A stretch of DNA of 29,270 bases from CAYWTX01 sp964461295 (GCA_964461295.1 CAYWTX010000432.1:1-29270), one strand, 5' to 3'. Shown: positions 1-9,335, numbered from the stretch's first letter. The notes: generated by a model from the letters alone, not told the origin. Numbers and translations are program-made.

Positions 1-19
1 CGATGTTCTGTCCGCATTC

Positions 20-58
20 GACGCCTTCTGTCGCCCCTTCGGGGCGACAGAAGGCGTC
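20..58. repeat. Perfect 18-bp stem hairpin
   Basis: Positions 20-37 and 41-58 are perfect reverse complements separated by the three bases TTC. The hairpin lies about 120 bp past the stop codon of the HEAT-repeat lipoprotein gene. It has no clear T-run on the side read by that gene, so it could be a factor-independent stop or simply an extragenic palindrome. Its right arm runs into the dispersed repeat that recurs near 15751. Confidence 0.7.
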
Positions 59-101
59 CAGCGCGGGCAGACCCGAGAGAGCCAATTCTTTCACAAACTC
101 T
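42..101 (+). repeat. Dispersed repeat, copy 1
   Basis: This 60-bp stretch aligns without gaps to 15751-15810 with 11 mismatches by manual count, about 82% identity. Both copies are intergenic and have the same orientation. The shared core begins GACAGAAGG, continues with a GTCCA-CGCGGGCA-ACCCG block, and ends TTCAC-AACTCT. Nothing suggests coding. It looks like an old dispersed intergenic repeat rather than an active element. Confidence 0.65.
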
Positions 102-177
102 GACCGGCGCCCTTGGACCAGGCCGGGGGGTTTGCTGGCCGCGGCGCGTTGTTACTTCTCACCGCGAATCGCCGCGG

Positions 178-3100
178 CTACTCCTTCAGCACGATCTTCT
201 TGCCGTCAAAGCGCACTTCCTGCCCGCCGACGGCGATCACCACGCTGAGGCCCTCGCCCTTCACGTCAAACTTCACGGGTTTGTCACCCACAGTCATCAC
301 GCTGACGAAGTCCGCCTCGGCCTGCTCGCTCACGCCGTACAGCCGATGATGCCAGGATGGTTTGTGCCCGCGAGCCTCCGGCTCCCACATCATCGTCATT
401 CCCGGCGGGCCAACCAGCACACCGTCCATCGCCATGTTGGCGCCCTGGCGCCCGGTGATTCTGAACGTCCGGCCATCGCACGAGCGCACCACGCCCTGGC
501 CGCCCATGGGCGAGCAGACCTGCCACAGCTTGCGCCCGGGGCTCTTCACGCGATCCACCACCGCCATCAGGAACGCACTGCCGCTCTTGCCGCTCATGTC
601 CACCGCGTAGTGTCTCTCGGCCTTCGCGCCGGGGCCACACCCGCCCGAGGTGTCCGCGCCCAGGAAGCCCGAGCCGTCCTTGCGAAGGTCTTCGTACAGC
701 AGCTTGCCGAACCCCTCGCCGTTGCAGCCTTCCACCTCCACCACGTTGTTGGCTCCGCTGGATGGATGCTCATACAGCCATCGATTCCTGAGGTCGGCGA
801 AGTAGAAGCTTCCCGCCTGGGGCAGCAGGCGCGACCGCTCACGCGGCTTGCCCGTGTGCAGGTTCACCACGGCCGTCACCGGTTCGCCCAGGAACGAGTA
901 CGTGCCCGTCTCGCGGTCGACCTGGACCCTTGCGGCCAGGTCGCTCGGGTCCAGCGGCTTGACGTCCAGCGGGTAGTTCACGAACGCCGCCACGAGGTCC
1001 AGGTTGCTCATCTGCCTGAATCCGTCGGGGTCGTCCAGGAAACGCCGCTTGAACTCGTACACCACGTAGGGCTTCAGATCGTCGGGCACCATGCCCATCG
1101 CGAACGCCAGGTGCCGCCCGTCGATCTTCGGCGAGGTGATCAGGTGTTTCAGGGCGGCCAGCAACAGCGGCGTATCCGGCCAGAGGCCCCCGCCCGTGGC
1201 CGTCCAGTGTGCCGAGACGAACGGGAAGTTGATGCCGTCGGAGGAAGCTCCGCCTCCCTGCCGAATGTCGGCGATGGCCTGTAGCGTGTTGTTCCGCACG
1301 GAACTCTTGATCTGGTCGATCTTAATGGGCATCTCCTGGATCACGCCCGTCTGGTCGTATCGCTTCTTGAGTTCCTGGAACTCCTGCACGTCGCGCTCGA
1401 ACCGCTTGCCCTTCGCCTTGGCCCTGCCCGCGTCGACGGGCACAAAGTACACGCTCGCCAACTGGTCGCGGGCCTCCACCAGCACCCGGTGCAGCCCCTT
1501 GCCCAGAAACACGATCGTGCCCTCGGGGCTGCGCAGGCCGTCGATCCACGCCTCCGACGAATCGCGCCCGAGCAGTTCGTGGCTCAGCACCAGGCCCGTG
1601 CCCGTATCCTCCGGCACGTCCACCAGGCAGTACAGGTAGAACCGCGCGTTACGCGACCCCCCGGCCAGGTTGAAGCTCTTACGCCCGTCGGTCACGCCGG
1701 GAATGTCCGACACGGCCGTCGGAATCAGCGCCTCAAAGGCAACCTCCCTGCCTTTCACCTTGACGCCCGTGCCTTCCTGCGGCTGGGCGCCTTCGCGCCC
1801 GCCGACGCTCGCCAGCGGGTCGTCCTCGCCGACGGGGAATGGCCCGGCCACGATCCACCTGGTGGGGCTGGCGCTCTGGGTGAAGGCGTTCACCGGCACG
1901 CCCGTTCTGTCGGCGGCGAGTTTGGGCGCCTCCAGCGTATGCACCGGCGCCGGGATCGTGGGCGCCTCCATTTCGAACGGCGCCTTCAGCCCCAGCGCCA
2001 GCAGGGCGTGGTTGCCCGGCAGGCCTGCCAGGCCGCGCCCCACGGCCATGATGCCCATCGGCCCGCGGTCCAGCGTCCAGCCGATGAACTTCCTGCGACA
2101 GTTGTCGACCACGAGGTCTTTCTGCTCCTTGTTGAGGTGGTCGAACGTCAGGTCGGCGGCGTAGGGGTAAAAGAACAGCGGCCCGGGGATGCGTTCCCCG
2201 TGCTCGCCACCGTAAGGCCCCAGGCGCGACCGCTGCTCCACCAGGATCGCCGCACGCCCGAAGTGCGAGGGATCGTCAAACAGCGTGCCGAGGAACGAGT
2301 GCACGATGGCCGTGTTGCAGCCCGGTTCCCAGTTGCTGACCCAGTCCAACTGCGTGCGGTAGTCGGCCTTGCCCGCCTCCAGCCGCTTTCGCAGTTCGGA
2401 GATGATCCTTCGCCCGAACTCGGTCTTGGCCTTCTCCCTCAGGACCGGCAGGTGATGCCTGCGGAACAGCAGCCGCGGGTGTTCTCCCTCCGCCAGCGGC
2501 GGCGAAGCCTTCGCCCCGTCGGCTGGATGCGACCAGCTTGCCCCGTCCAGCGTGCCGGCGTTGTCGGTGTAGTTCATGTGCCCGTTGTACGTGCCGGTCA
2601 GTTCCTCGTTGCCGGGGGCGATCGTCAACTCATACTCCACGAAGCCGCCTTGCACGTACGTGTCGGAATTGACGAGGATCTCCACGTTCAGCACATGCTT
2701 GTCGCCGTCGCGGCGATGGCGGATGACTCGCCCCGGATGGTCGCGCTTGTTGAAGGTGGGCGCCACGCACCAGAACCGCTCCTGCCACTGCCCGCCCTGG
2801 CGAACCATGTTCACCTCCAGGTCGGCCACCGGCTTGTTCTGCGCGTTGGTCAGCGCCGTCCGCAGGAACAGCCGCAGCACGCCGTCGTCGGGCACGTCGC
2901 CGCCCCGCGGCAGGTTCGGCGTGATCGCCAGCGGCGGACGCTCGATCTGCCGGGTCGCGCCGGGCCCGGGCTTGCCGATCAGCATGTCGTGGTCCGCCGC
3001 GGGGGCCGCCAGCTTCGTTCCGCTCTTGGCCTCGATCTTCCCGCGGGCGTCGGCCACGACGGCCTCCATCCCGCCGGCGCCCTGCGCCAGCGCCCGGTTC

Positions 3101-4212
3101 AGCGCCGGCAGCGCCTCGGGCTCGCCCACGTCGCCCAGCACGCCGATCCACTGCCTCAACTCCTCCGGGCTGGGACTCACCTTGAACCGCAGGATCGACT
3201 CGACGATGACCTTCACGGCCGGCTTGCCCAACCGCCGGCAGATCTCCATCGCCGCCTGCTCCATCAGCGGGTTGCTCTCGCCTTCGATGGCGACCCTGCG
3301 CAGCTCACCCAGCATTCCCGGGCCCAGGGCCGACACCGCGTCCACCACCGCCTTCTTCAGTTCCGGCGCCCCGGCCATGTTCAGGGCCTTGGGGCCCAGC
3401 GTGTCCAGCAGTTTGATCAGCACCGGCCCCGATTCGGCCCCGCCCGCCTCGGTCGCCATCTTCGCGATCTCCAGCCGCACCGGCATACTCACTCGCTCGT
3501 CCAGCACGGCTGACAACTTCGGCAGCGCCGCCTTGCCCATCGCCTTGACCGCGGGCAGGGCGATATCACGAATCGCCTTCTCCTCATGCACCAGGGCCGC
3601 CATCAGCCCCGTCTCGGCCGAAGCTCCCGGCATCGACACCAGCCCCCGGGCCGCCGTGATGCGGATCGACATGCTCCCGTCGCCCAGAGCCCGGGTCAGC
3701 CATTCCGCCGCCGAGGGCTGCCGCAATTCCGCCAGCGCCTTCACCGCCTCCACGCGCACCTCCACGGCCGGGTCCTTGGACATCGACTCGCCCAGCCAGA
3801 ACACGCCTTCGGCGCCCGGCAGTTTGCCCAGAGTGATCGCCGCCTGTAGGCGGACCTTCCGCTCGTGGTCGGTCAGCAGCGAGCGCACGTCCGCGATCAC
3901 GTTCGCGTCGCCGATCTCCCCCAACGCCCACACGCAGTTCAGCCGGACGTTGGGATCCTTGTCCTGCAAGTAGCCCAGCAGCGGCGGCACGGCCGACGAC
4001 AACTTCTGCTCGCCGATCTCCCGGGCCGCCTCCGCCCGGCTCGCCGGGGCGCCCAGGCGGCTCATCACGTCGTCGCCGCCGATGGTGTTCTGGTCCTTCT
4101 TCTTCTTCAGACCGCTCACCACCGAACTGGTTCTGCCGCAGCCGATCGGCCCGGCCGCCACCACCATCGCCGCCAAGACAATGACCGCCCAACGTTCGGC
4201 TTGTTTCCGCAT
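178..4212 (-). CDS. HEAT-repeat lipoprotein with heparinase/alginate-lyase-like region
   Basis: This 1344-residue protein starts with a lipoprotein signal: basic MRKQAER, a hydrophobic core and a GPIGC lipobox with Cys25. Residues about 52-420 are HEAT or PBS-lyase-type repeats, with recurring motifs such as NVRLNCVWALGEIGD and VEVRVEAVKALAEL. Near residue 575 the segment EHPRLLFRR, followed by a helical region, resembles the entry to the alpha-toroid of heparinase II/III and alginate-lyase-type polysaccharide lyases. Residues about 785-930 look like a galactose-binding jelly roll (WIVAGPFP, later a WIDGL segment). The last 250 residues are beta-rich, like the C-terminal sandwich of those lyases. 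The domain reading is from motifs by eye, and lyase activity is unproven. The start is supported by AAGGGA six bases upstream. The gene is divergent from the ThuA gene, with 189 bp between them, and is not flagellar. Confidence 0.8.
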   Translation of the reverse strand: MRKQAERWAVIVLAAMVVAAGPIGCGRTSSVVSGLKKKKDQNTIGGDDVMSRLGAPASRAEAAREIGEQKLSSAVPPLLGYLQDKDPNVRLNCVWALGEIGDANVIADVRSLLTDHERKVRLQAAITLGKLPGAEGVFWLGESMSKDPAVEVRVEAVKALAELRQPSAAEWLTRALGDGSMSIRITAARGLVSMPGASAETGLMAALVHEEKAIRDIALPAVKAMGKAALPKLSAVLDERVSMPVRLEIAKMATEAGGAESGPVLIKLLDTLGPKALNMAGAPELKKAVVDAVSALGPGMLGELRRVAIEGESNPLMEQAAMEICRRLGKPAVKVIVESILRFKVSPSPEELRQWIGVLGDVGEPEALPALNRALAQGAGGMEAVVADARGKIEAKSGTKLAAPAADHDMLIGKPGPGATRQIERPPLAITPNLPRGGDVPDDGVLRLFLRTALTNAQNKPVADLEVNMVRQGGQWQERFWCVAPTFNKRDHPGRVIRHRRDGDKHVLNVEILVNSDTYVQGGFVEYELTIAPGNEELTGTYNGHMNYTDNAGTLDGASWSHPADGAKASPPLAEGEHPRLLFRRHHLPVLREKAKTEFGRRIISELRKRLEAGKADYRTQLDWVSNWEPGCNTAIVHSFLGTLFDDPSHFGRAAILVEQRSRLGPYGGEHGERIPGPLFFYPYAADLTFDHLNKEQKDLVVDNCRRKFIGWTLDRGPMGIMAVGRGLAGLPGNHALLALGLKAPFEMEAPTIPAPVHTLEAPKLAADRTGVPVNAFTQSASPTRWIVAGPFPVGEDDPLASVGGREGAQPQEGTGVKVKGREVAFEALIPTAVSDIPGVTDGRKSFNLAGGSRNARFYLYCLVDVPEDTGTGLVLSHELLGRDSSEAWIDGLRSPEGTIVFLGKGLHRVLVEARDQLASVYFVPVDAGRAKAKGKRFERDVQEFQELKKRYDQTGVIQEMPIKIDQIKSSVRNNTLQAIADIRQGGGASSDGINFPFVSAHWTATGGGLWPDTPLLLAALKHLITSPKIDGRHLAFAMGMVPDDLKPYVVYEFKRRFLDDPDGFRQMSNLDLVAAFVNYPLDVKPLDPSDLAARVQVDRETGTYSFLGEPVTAVVNLHTGKPRERSRLLPQAGSFYFADLRNRWLYEHPSSGANNVVEVEGCNGEGFGKLLYEDLRKDGSGFLGADTSGGCGPGAKAERHYAVDMSGKSGSAFLMAVVDRVKSPGRKLWQVCSPMGGQGVVRSCDGRTFRITGRQGANMAMDGVLVGPPGMTMMWEPEARGHKPSWHHRLYGVSEQAEADFVSVMTVGDKPVKFDVKGEGLSVVIAVGGQEVRFDGKKIVLKE

Positions 4213-4401
4213 AGTCTTTCCCTTGAGACATCACCAGGACATCGCCCGGCCTCAGCATCGCTGCACTTACACAAACCCCGCAATCGCTCGCGGGTGCTTG
4301 CCTACCGAACAGACACTTTACATCCGGACCGGTCCGGGCGCGAGAATCACGCGTTAGACGAACAGGTCTTTCACCATCGTGAAGGCCTGACGGAGAGAAC
4401 T

Positions 4402-5238
4402 ATGCGAACATCTGCCCTGCTCCTGGCGGCCGCGGCCGCCTTCGCCCTCGTGCCGGCGGCATCGCCGTGCCTGGCCGCCGATAAGGCGAAACCGGCCAAG
4501 GTTGTGATCCTCGCCCAGAGAGGCGGCGACGAGCACGCATGGGGACGACAGGTCAGGCAGGTGAGGTATTCCGTCGAACAATCCCCCGACGCCAACGGCC
4601 TGCTGAAGGCCGAGGCGCACCTGACGGGCTGGCCGGCCGATCCCAACACGTTCAACGATGCCGACACGGTCGTACTGCTCTCCCAGGGATGCGGGCAGCA
4701 TCCGCTGTTCCAGACCAGGCAGCGGGCCGCCACATTCGACAAGGTGATGAAGCGAGGCGTGGGCTTCGTGGCCATCCACTACTGCCTGGCCGCACTGCCC
4801 GGCGCCGACGACAGGAAGCTGCTGGAATGGACCGGCGGCGTGTACAAGGAAAACCTCACCCAACTCAAGGGCGTGGGGCTGGGCGAACTCTTCGCCTCCG
4901 ACGCCAACCATCCCGTCAGCCGCGGGATGAAGAGGTCGCGGTTCTCCGACCAATATTACGGCCCGATGTTCCACGGCGAAGGCGCCGCGGCCGCGAAGGT
5001 CACGCCGATCGCCCTGGTCGGCCCGCCCGACAAGCCGGGCGAAACGTATGCCTGGGCGTACGAGCGTCCCGGCGGCGGGCGCACCGTTGCGATCACCGGC
5101 AGCGATGAAGCGGGCGTCTACGACGTGGATGCCATGCGCACGCTGCTGCTGAACGCGGTCTTCTGGACGGCGAAACTCGAAGTCCCCGCCGAGGGCGCCA
5201 AGTGCCGCACGCCCCCACCGCTGGGACGGGCGAATTGA
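4402..5238 (+). CDS. Secreted ThuA-like domain protein
   Basis: This 278-residue protein begins with a Sec-type signal peptide: MRTS, then an alanine/leucine-rich core ending near CLA at residue 25. A single ThuA-like domain follows, starting at KVVILAQRGGDEHAWG. Typical elements are TVVLLSQGCGQHP, the VGFVAIHYCLAA strand-turn, and a late WAYERPGGGRTVAITGSDEAG block. ThuA-like domains have a class I glutamine-amidotransferase-like fold. In Planctomycetota they are common in secreted proteins linked to sugar metabolism, but the reaction is generally unknown. The ATG at 4402 was chosen because GGAG lies six bases upstream and the signal peptide begins there; the frame stays open far upstream but antisense to the neighbouring gene. 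It is the only plus-strand gene recognised and converges with fliS. Confidence 0.85.
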   Translation: MRTSALLLAAAAAFALVPAASPCLAADKAKPAKVVILAQRGGDEHAWGRQVRQVRYSVEQSPDANGLLKAEAHLTGWPADPNTFNDADTVVLLSQGCGQHPLFQTRQRAATFDKVMKRGVGFVAIHYCLAALPGADDRKLLEWTGGVYKENLTQLKGVGLGELFASDANHPVSRGMKRSRFSDQYYGPMFHGEGAAAAKVTPIALVGPPDKPGETYAWAYERPGGGRTVAITGSDEAGVYDVDAMRTLLLNAVFWTAKLEVPAEGAKCRTPPPLGRAN

Positions 5239-5307
5239 TCCCCGGCGGCGCGTCGCGCGGAGGCGAACCCGCGACCGCCGCTCCGCGGGCCGCGAGCCCC
5301 CGTGCCT

Positions 5308-5667
5308 CTACGCGGTGATCGCTTTCCACCCTTCGTTCAGGTCCTCCAGGATGCCGATCGCCTCCTCGATCATGGCCACGTCGTTGCGGGCGTGGGCCTT
5401 CGTGAGGTGCTGGCGAAGAAACGTGTACAACTGACGCAGGTTCGTCGCGATCTCGCCGCCGCTGTCGGCGTTCAGGCACACGTCCAGTTCCTCAAGGATT
5501 GCGACGGCCTTGTTGATGAACGTGCCCTTGGCGGCCCAGTCCTTCCGCTCGATCTCCGCGATCGCCTGGCGAAGGAACTTGATCGCGCCTTCGTACAGCA
5601 GCACGACCAGCCGCCCGCGGGACTGTGTGACAACCCTGTGTTCCTGATACGCCGCAATCGCGCTCAT
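5308..5667 (-). CDS. fliS: Flagellar secretion chaperone FliS
   Basis: This 119-residue protein matches FliS throughout. It opens with the AYQEHRVVTQSRGRLVVLLYEGAIKFLRQA helix region (read here as family signature, residues 5-35) and then the segment containing FINKAVAILEEL. It continues with LNADSGGEIATNLRQLYTFL and a C-terminal helix ending EGWKAI. FliS binds the C-terminus of unfolded flagellin in the cytoplasm and delivers it to the export gate. Length is normal for the family. GAGG sits seven or eight bases before the ATG. It follows fliD by 127 bp that contain a small GCCCC-GAA-GGGGC hairpin (5740-5752), and it is the last flagellar gene in this direction. Confidence 0.95.
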   Translation of the reverse strand: MSAIAAYQEHRVVTQSRGRLVVLLYEGAIKFLRQAIAEIERKDWAAKGTFINKAVAILEELDVCLNADSGGEIATNLRQLYTFLRQHLTKAHARNDVAMIEEAIGILEDLNEGWKAITA

Positions 5668-5794
5668 GGTACGTCCTCACCGCTACGCAAGAACCGCCAG
5701 CCGGCAACGTCCTTGCTGTTGTCTCTCACAGGGCCGGCCGCCCCGAAGGGGCCTTCGGCTTCAGTGGCCGGTTCGCCGGTTTCGCTCCACCGCG

Positions 5795-7858
5795 TCAACT
5801 GTTGTCGCTCTTCTGGGAGTCCAGCGACGAGAACAGCGATTCGTACGATGCCCGGAACGAGTCCAACTGCGCCAGCGTGGCTTCCATGCGCGCGTACTTC
5901 GCCTTGATGGCGGCTTCCTTCTGCGCGAGCACATCCTGCTCGCGCTGAATCCGGGTGTCCAGTTGCGACATCGCGTCGTCGTATCGCTGCCTCTTGACCG
6001 CCACCGCGCCGGTCGTCTCGTCCAGAATGCCGTTCATCACGTCGTACAGCGCGCCGCCCAGGCCGCGCACCGCCCGCACTTCGGTCGTCAGCGTGTACGC
6101 CTCGCCCAGGTGCGCCGGGTCGGCCGACGCCGTCACCTGAAGCCACTGCTCCGGCTTGCCCGTCGCGCCGATGATCGTGCTGCCGTCCACCGTCGCCGAG
6201 CGCCAGTCGTCATCGCCTTCGCCCGCGGTGCGAAAATACGCCGCCGTGATCGTCCCGGCCGCGTCATACTCCACCTTCAGGTCGTAGGTTCCGGCCGTCG
6301 TCGCTTCGCCGGAACTGTTGAACTGCACGAAGTTCGAGCCGGTGGCGCCCATGCCCATCGCCCCCACCAGTTTCAGCACGGCGTCGTAGTCCTCGGCGAT
6401 CGCGTCGTCCAGGACGGCCGTGTCCAGCGTCATCGCGCCGTAGCGGTCGATCGTGATGCCGATCTGGCTGGCCAGCGTGAATGCGTCCTGGCCCGGGTCG
6501 AAGCCCGGCGGGGTCGTGGTGAGGGCCTTGCGGATGCTCCCTTCCAGCAGGTTCAGGCTGGAATCGCCGATCAGCACGCCCGCGGTGTCGGTCTTGGCGT
6601 CGTAGCCGGCATGTTTGACGATCCGCTTGTCGATGCCCGTGTAGATGTTGACCAGATTCTGCAAGTCGGTCTTCAGCTCGTTCACCGAGCGGCTGAGGGT
6701 GATGCCCGTGGCGCCGCTGGCGGCGTTCGCCTTGTACAGCGTGAGCGCGACGCCGGGCAGCACGTCGGTGACGACGTTGCCGGCTGTCTCGATCCAGTCG
6801 CCCGCGGGGTAGCCGTCCACGCGGATCTGCGCGTTCTGGGCAGCCTGGGTCTCGGTCCAGCCGGCGGCGCCGAACCCCGCCACCGTGGTGCCCGCCTCCA
6901 CCGTGACGCCGTAGTCGCCGCCGGTGCTCTTGCCCGTCAGCACCAGGTGGTGCCGCCCGCCGGTGGCGCCCTGGTAGTCCAGAATGCTGGCCGACACGCC
7001 CGGATTGCCGCCGTCGTTGTTGATCAGGTCGCGGAGCTGGCCCAGGTTCGTGCCCGCGCCCGTCGTGATCGTCCGCGTCACGCCGTTGTAGGTGTACACG
7101 AACTGCCCGGCGCCCACCACGGCGTCGGATCCCGTCCCGCCGTCGGCCGTCTGAACGAAGTCTGCCGTCGCGTCCAGCAGCGCCACCGAGTGGTCGCCCG
7201 TGATCGCCAGGTCGTGCCCGCTGCCGGCGTTCTGGGCGGCCAGGCGGAGCTTGTAGCTGGCGCCGTCCACCACGGCCGACGCCGCCGAGTAGCCCGCCGC
7301 GGCGTTGATCTCGCTGACGAGCTGGTTGAGCGTGATGCCGGTGGCGTCGTAGGCGGACAGGTCGACGGCGACCTGCGCTTCCGTGCCGAACTGGAAGACG
7401 AACTTGTAGTTGTCGCCGGAGGCGCCCGAGATCTGGTCAGCGGTGAAATAGGCGGCATCGGCCGACACGACGCCCTGCGAGTGGGTCCAGGTCTCCGTGG
7501 GCGTGACGCCGCCCTGGATCATCTTGGCGGCGCGGGCGAGCTGGTTGATGAGAATGTCGTGGCTGCCCTCGGTGGCCCCCGCCGTCGCGACGGCCCGCAC
7601 GACGGTGGAGTCGGATGAATCGGCCGAGACGTGGCTGACGTCCTGGATGGATCGCATCTTCTCGACGAGTTCCATGAGGTCCTTCATCGGGCCGGAGATG
7701 TCGTCAAGAGCGCTGAGCTTGCTCTGGTAGCCGGATTTCTGGGCTTGAAGGCGGCCGAGGCGCGCCTGCTCGGTCGCCATTTCGGCCTGGACGAAAACGC
7801 TGGTGTCGATGTTCGACTGCAGGCCGCTGAGTGCTGTTCCGCTGATGCTGGTGGCCAT
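5795..7858 (-). CDS. fliD: Flagellar hook-associated protein 2 (filament cap) FliD
   Basis: This 687-residue protein has the FliD N-terminal region: ISGTALSGLQSNIDTSVFVQAEM, then a coiled stretch QARLGRLQAQKSGYQSKLSAL, then the TEGSHDILINQLARAAKMIQGG segment. The C-terminal domain carries SRSVNELKTDLQNLVNIYTGI and a final coiled coil, RIQREQDVLAQKEAAIKAKYARMEATLAQL, ending with a SYESLFSS segment. FliD caps the filament and guides flagellin polymerisation outside the cell. The protein is longer than enteric FliD because of extra beta-rich middle domains, which vary in the family. GGGAG sits seven bases before the start. A sigma-28-type promoter lies 50-76 bp upstream, so it is probably a late gene transcribed with fliS. 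Confidence 0.95.
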   Translation of the reverse strand: MATSISGTALSGLQSNIDTSVFVQAEMATEQARLGRLQAQKSGYQSKLSALDDISGPMKDLMELVEKMRSIQDVSHVSADSSDSTVVRAVATAGATEGSHDILINQLARAAKMIQGGVTPTETWTHSQGVVSADAAYFTADQISGASGDNYKFVFQFGTEAQVAVDLSAYDATGITLNQLVSEINAAAGYSAASAVVDGASYKLRLAAQNAGSGHDLAITGDHSVALLDATADFVQTADGGTGSDAVVGAGQFVYTYNGVTRTITTGAGTNLGQLRDLINNDGGNPGVSASILDYQGATGGRHHLVLTGKSTGGDYGVTVEAGTTVAGFGAAGWTETQAAQNAQIRVDGYPAGDWIETAGNVVTDVLPGVALTLYKANAASGATGITLSRSVNELKTDLQNLVNIYTGIDKRIVKHAGYDAKTDTAGVLIGDSSLNLLEGSIRKALTTTPPGFDPGQDAFTLASQIGITIDRYGAMTLDTAVLDDAIAEDYDAVLKLVGAMGMGATGSNFVQFNSSGEATTAGTYDLKVEYDAAGTITAAYFRTAGEGDDDWRSATVDGSTIIGATGKPEQWLQVTASADPAHLGEAYTLTTEVRAVRGLGGALYDVMNGILDETTGAVAVKRQRYDDAMSQLDTRIQREQDVLAQKEAAIKAKYARMEATLAQLDSFRASYESLFSSLDSQKSDNS

Positions 7859-7907
7859 GGACCGCTCCCAAAGACCGGCGCCTCGATTCGCCTGCCTTCA
7901 CAGGACA

Positions 7908-7934
7908 TTATCGAGGCGCCCCGGCCGAACTTGA
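7908..7934 (-). promoter_or_regulatory. Sigma-28 promoter of fliD (predicted)
   Basis: On the minus strand TCAAGTTC (7934-7927) is followed by 11 bases and then CTCGATAA (7915-7908). The family consensus for sigma-28 is TAAAGTTT, 11 bp, GCCGATAA, and each box matches at six of eight positions. The flagellin promoter at 9522-9548 has nearly the same boxes and the same spacer. Transcription would begin near 7901, about 40 bases before the fliD start codon. Confidence 0.7.
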
Positions 7935-7994
7935 GGGCGAAAGCTTCCACGGAGCATCGCGCTGGGTGAAACCGACCGCGTCCGCGCAAAAGAG

Positions 7995-8019
7995 AAGCCC
8001 GTCCGAGAAGGACGGGCTT
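7995..8019 (-). terminator. Bidirectional intrinsic terminator after flagellin
   Basis: A perfect 10-bp stem (AAGCCCGTCC with its complement) encloses a five-base GAGAA loop. Both sides carry T-rich flanks: CTTTCTTT on the plus strand and CTTCTCTTTT on the minus strand. It lies about 125 bp past the flagellin stop and 60 bp before the fliD promoter. It should therefore separate flagellin transcripts from the fliD-fliS unit. Confidence 0.8.
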
Positions 8020-8111
8020 TCTTTCGCTCCTGCCATTCTTTCGGATGGCAGCGCCGGGTTAGCGGCCCCATCCGGGTCGGGGCATGGGTGCGGTCAATCG
8101 TCCTGTTAGAC

Positions 8112-8125
8112 GGGACCGCCGTCCC
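8112..8125. repeat. GGGAC-CGCC-GTCCC palindrome, copy 1
   Basis: This short stem-loop between the flagellin stop and the terminator has a five-base stem and a CGCC loop. The identical 14 bases recur at 27826-27839 between fliF and fliE. It looks like a fragment of an extragenic palindromic repeat. Confidence 0.5.
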
Positions 8126-8144
8126 AGCACCAAGCGATCGAGGC

Positions 8145-9335
8145 TTACTGCAGCAGCTTCAGGGCCATCTGCGGCATGGTGTTCGCCTGGGCCAACATGC
8201 TCATGCCGGCCTGGGCCAGAACCTGGTTGCGCGTGAACTTCGCCATCTCGGTCGCCACGTCCACGTCGCTGACGCGGCTCTCGGCGGCGGAAAGGTTCTC
8301 CGTCTGGATGTCCACAACGCTGGCCGCCGCTTCCAGGCGGTTCATCATGTATCCCAGGTGAGCGCGGAAGGAGTCCTTCTCGCTGATGGCGCTGGTGACG
8401 GCCGTGATCGCGGCCTGAGTGCCCAGCGTCAGGCTGGCGGCGCCCGCCACACTGGTCATGCCACCCGTGGCGACGGCGTCGCCGCCGAGGGCGGCCGACC
8501 ACGCGGTGGCGCCGGTGTTGGTGACGCTGAACGCCGCCACACCCGACGTCGCGTTCTGGACCTTCAGCGTGTACTGCCCGGTGTCGGCGCTGTAGGCCGC
8601 CGAGGCGATCTCCCAGCCGGACACGGCCGCGCGGCTGGACTGGTTCAGGGCGGTCACGACCTGCGCCAGGGTCAAACTGCCGCTGCCGACCGTCACCGAG
8701 GCGCTGTTGGCGCCGAAGGTGAACTGGAGGGCGTCGGCGGCGTCGTTGCCGGTGAAGTAGTTGTCGGTCGTGGCGGCCACCCCGCGCCCCGAAGCGATCG
8801 CGGTCGTCCCGCCCACGCCCAGACCGGTGGCGGTCACATCGTGCTTGTCGATCTTGATGACCTTCGTGGCGTCGGCGATGCCGATGCCCAGAGCGATGGT
8901 CACCGCCTGGGCCGAGTCGGCCGTCAGGAGGTTGATGCCGTTGAAATTGGTGTTGTTGGCGATACGGCTGACTTCGGCGCCGAGTTGGTCAAACTCGTTC
9001 TGCATGATGGTGACCTGCGTGGAGGAGTACGACCCCGTGGCCGCCTGCTCCGCCAACTCGCGCATGCGGACGAGGATGTCGTCCGTGGCCGACATCGCGC
9101 CTTCCGCCGTCTGCAACATGCTGATGCCGTCGCGAGCGTTCCGTGACCCCTGCTTCAGGGCGGCCACGTCGGCCCGACTCAATTCGCGGACGGCCAGGCC
9201 CGCCGCGTCGTCCTTCGCGCTGTTGATGCGCAGGCCGGACGAAAGCCTTTCGACCGACTTGGCCAAGGCTTCGTAGCTCTTGCCCAATTGCCGTGCGGCA
9301 TTGTCGGCCATAATGTTGTTCTTGATTGCCAGCAT
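8145..9335 (-). CDS. fliC: Flagellin
   Basis: This 396-residue protein has both conserved flagellin ends. The N-terminal D0/D1 region includes LGKSYEALAKSVERLSSGLRI, NSAKDDAAGLAV and GISMLQTAEGAM. The C-terminal D1/D0 region includes the ENLSAAESRVSDVDVATEM stretch, then NQVLAQAGMSMLAQAN and the terminal LKLLQ. The middle, about residues 150-310, is a variable, alanine- and threonine-rich domain that forms the exposed filament surface. A strong ribosome site, GAGGAGA, is six bases before the ATG. The gene stands between its own sigma-28-type promoter, with a leader of about 180 bases, and an intrinsic terminator, so it is probably a separate, highly expressed late transcript. Only one flagellin gene is in this window. 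Confidence 0.97.
   Translation of the reverse strand: MLAIKNNIMADNAARQLGKSYEALAKSVERLSSGLRINSAKDDAAGLAVRELSRADVAALKQGSRNARDGISMLQTAEGAMSATDDILVRMRELAEQAATGSYSSTQVTIMQNEFDQLGAEVSRIANNTNFNGINLLTADSAQAVTIALGIGIADATKVIKIDKHDVTATGLGVGGTTAIASGRGVAATTDNYFTGNDAADALQFTFGANSASVTVGSGSLTLAQVVTALNQSSRAAVSGWEIASAAYSADTGQYTLKVQNATSGVAAFSVTNTGATAWSAALGGDAVATGGMTSVAGAASLTLGTQAAITAVTSAISEKDSFRAHLGYMMNRLEAAASVVDIQTENLSAAESRVSDVDVATEMAKFTRNQVLAQAGMSMLAQANTMPQMALKLLQ

Noticed and set aside
5239..5307. Possible terminator between the convergent ThuA and fliS genes
   Set aside because: The stretch is very GC-rich and can fold, but I found no clean stem followed by a T-run on either strand.
7877..7920. 11-bp inverted repeat (7877-7887 and 7910-7920) before fliD as a leader hairpin
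   Set aside because: The right arm overlaps the predicted -10 box and lies before the expected transcript start, so the full hairpin would not be in the RNA. It could still be a protein-binding palindrome, but the evidence is thin.
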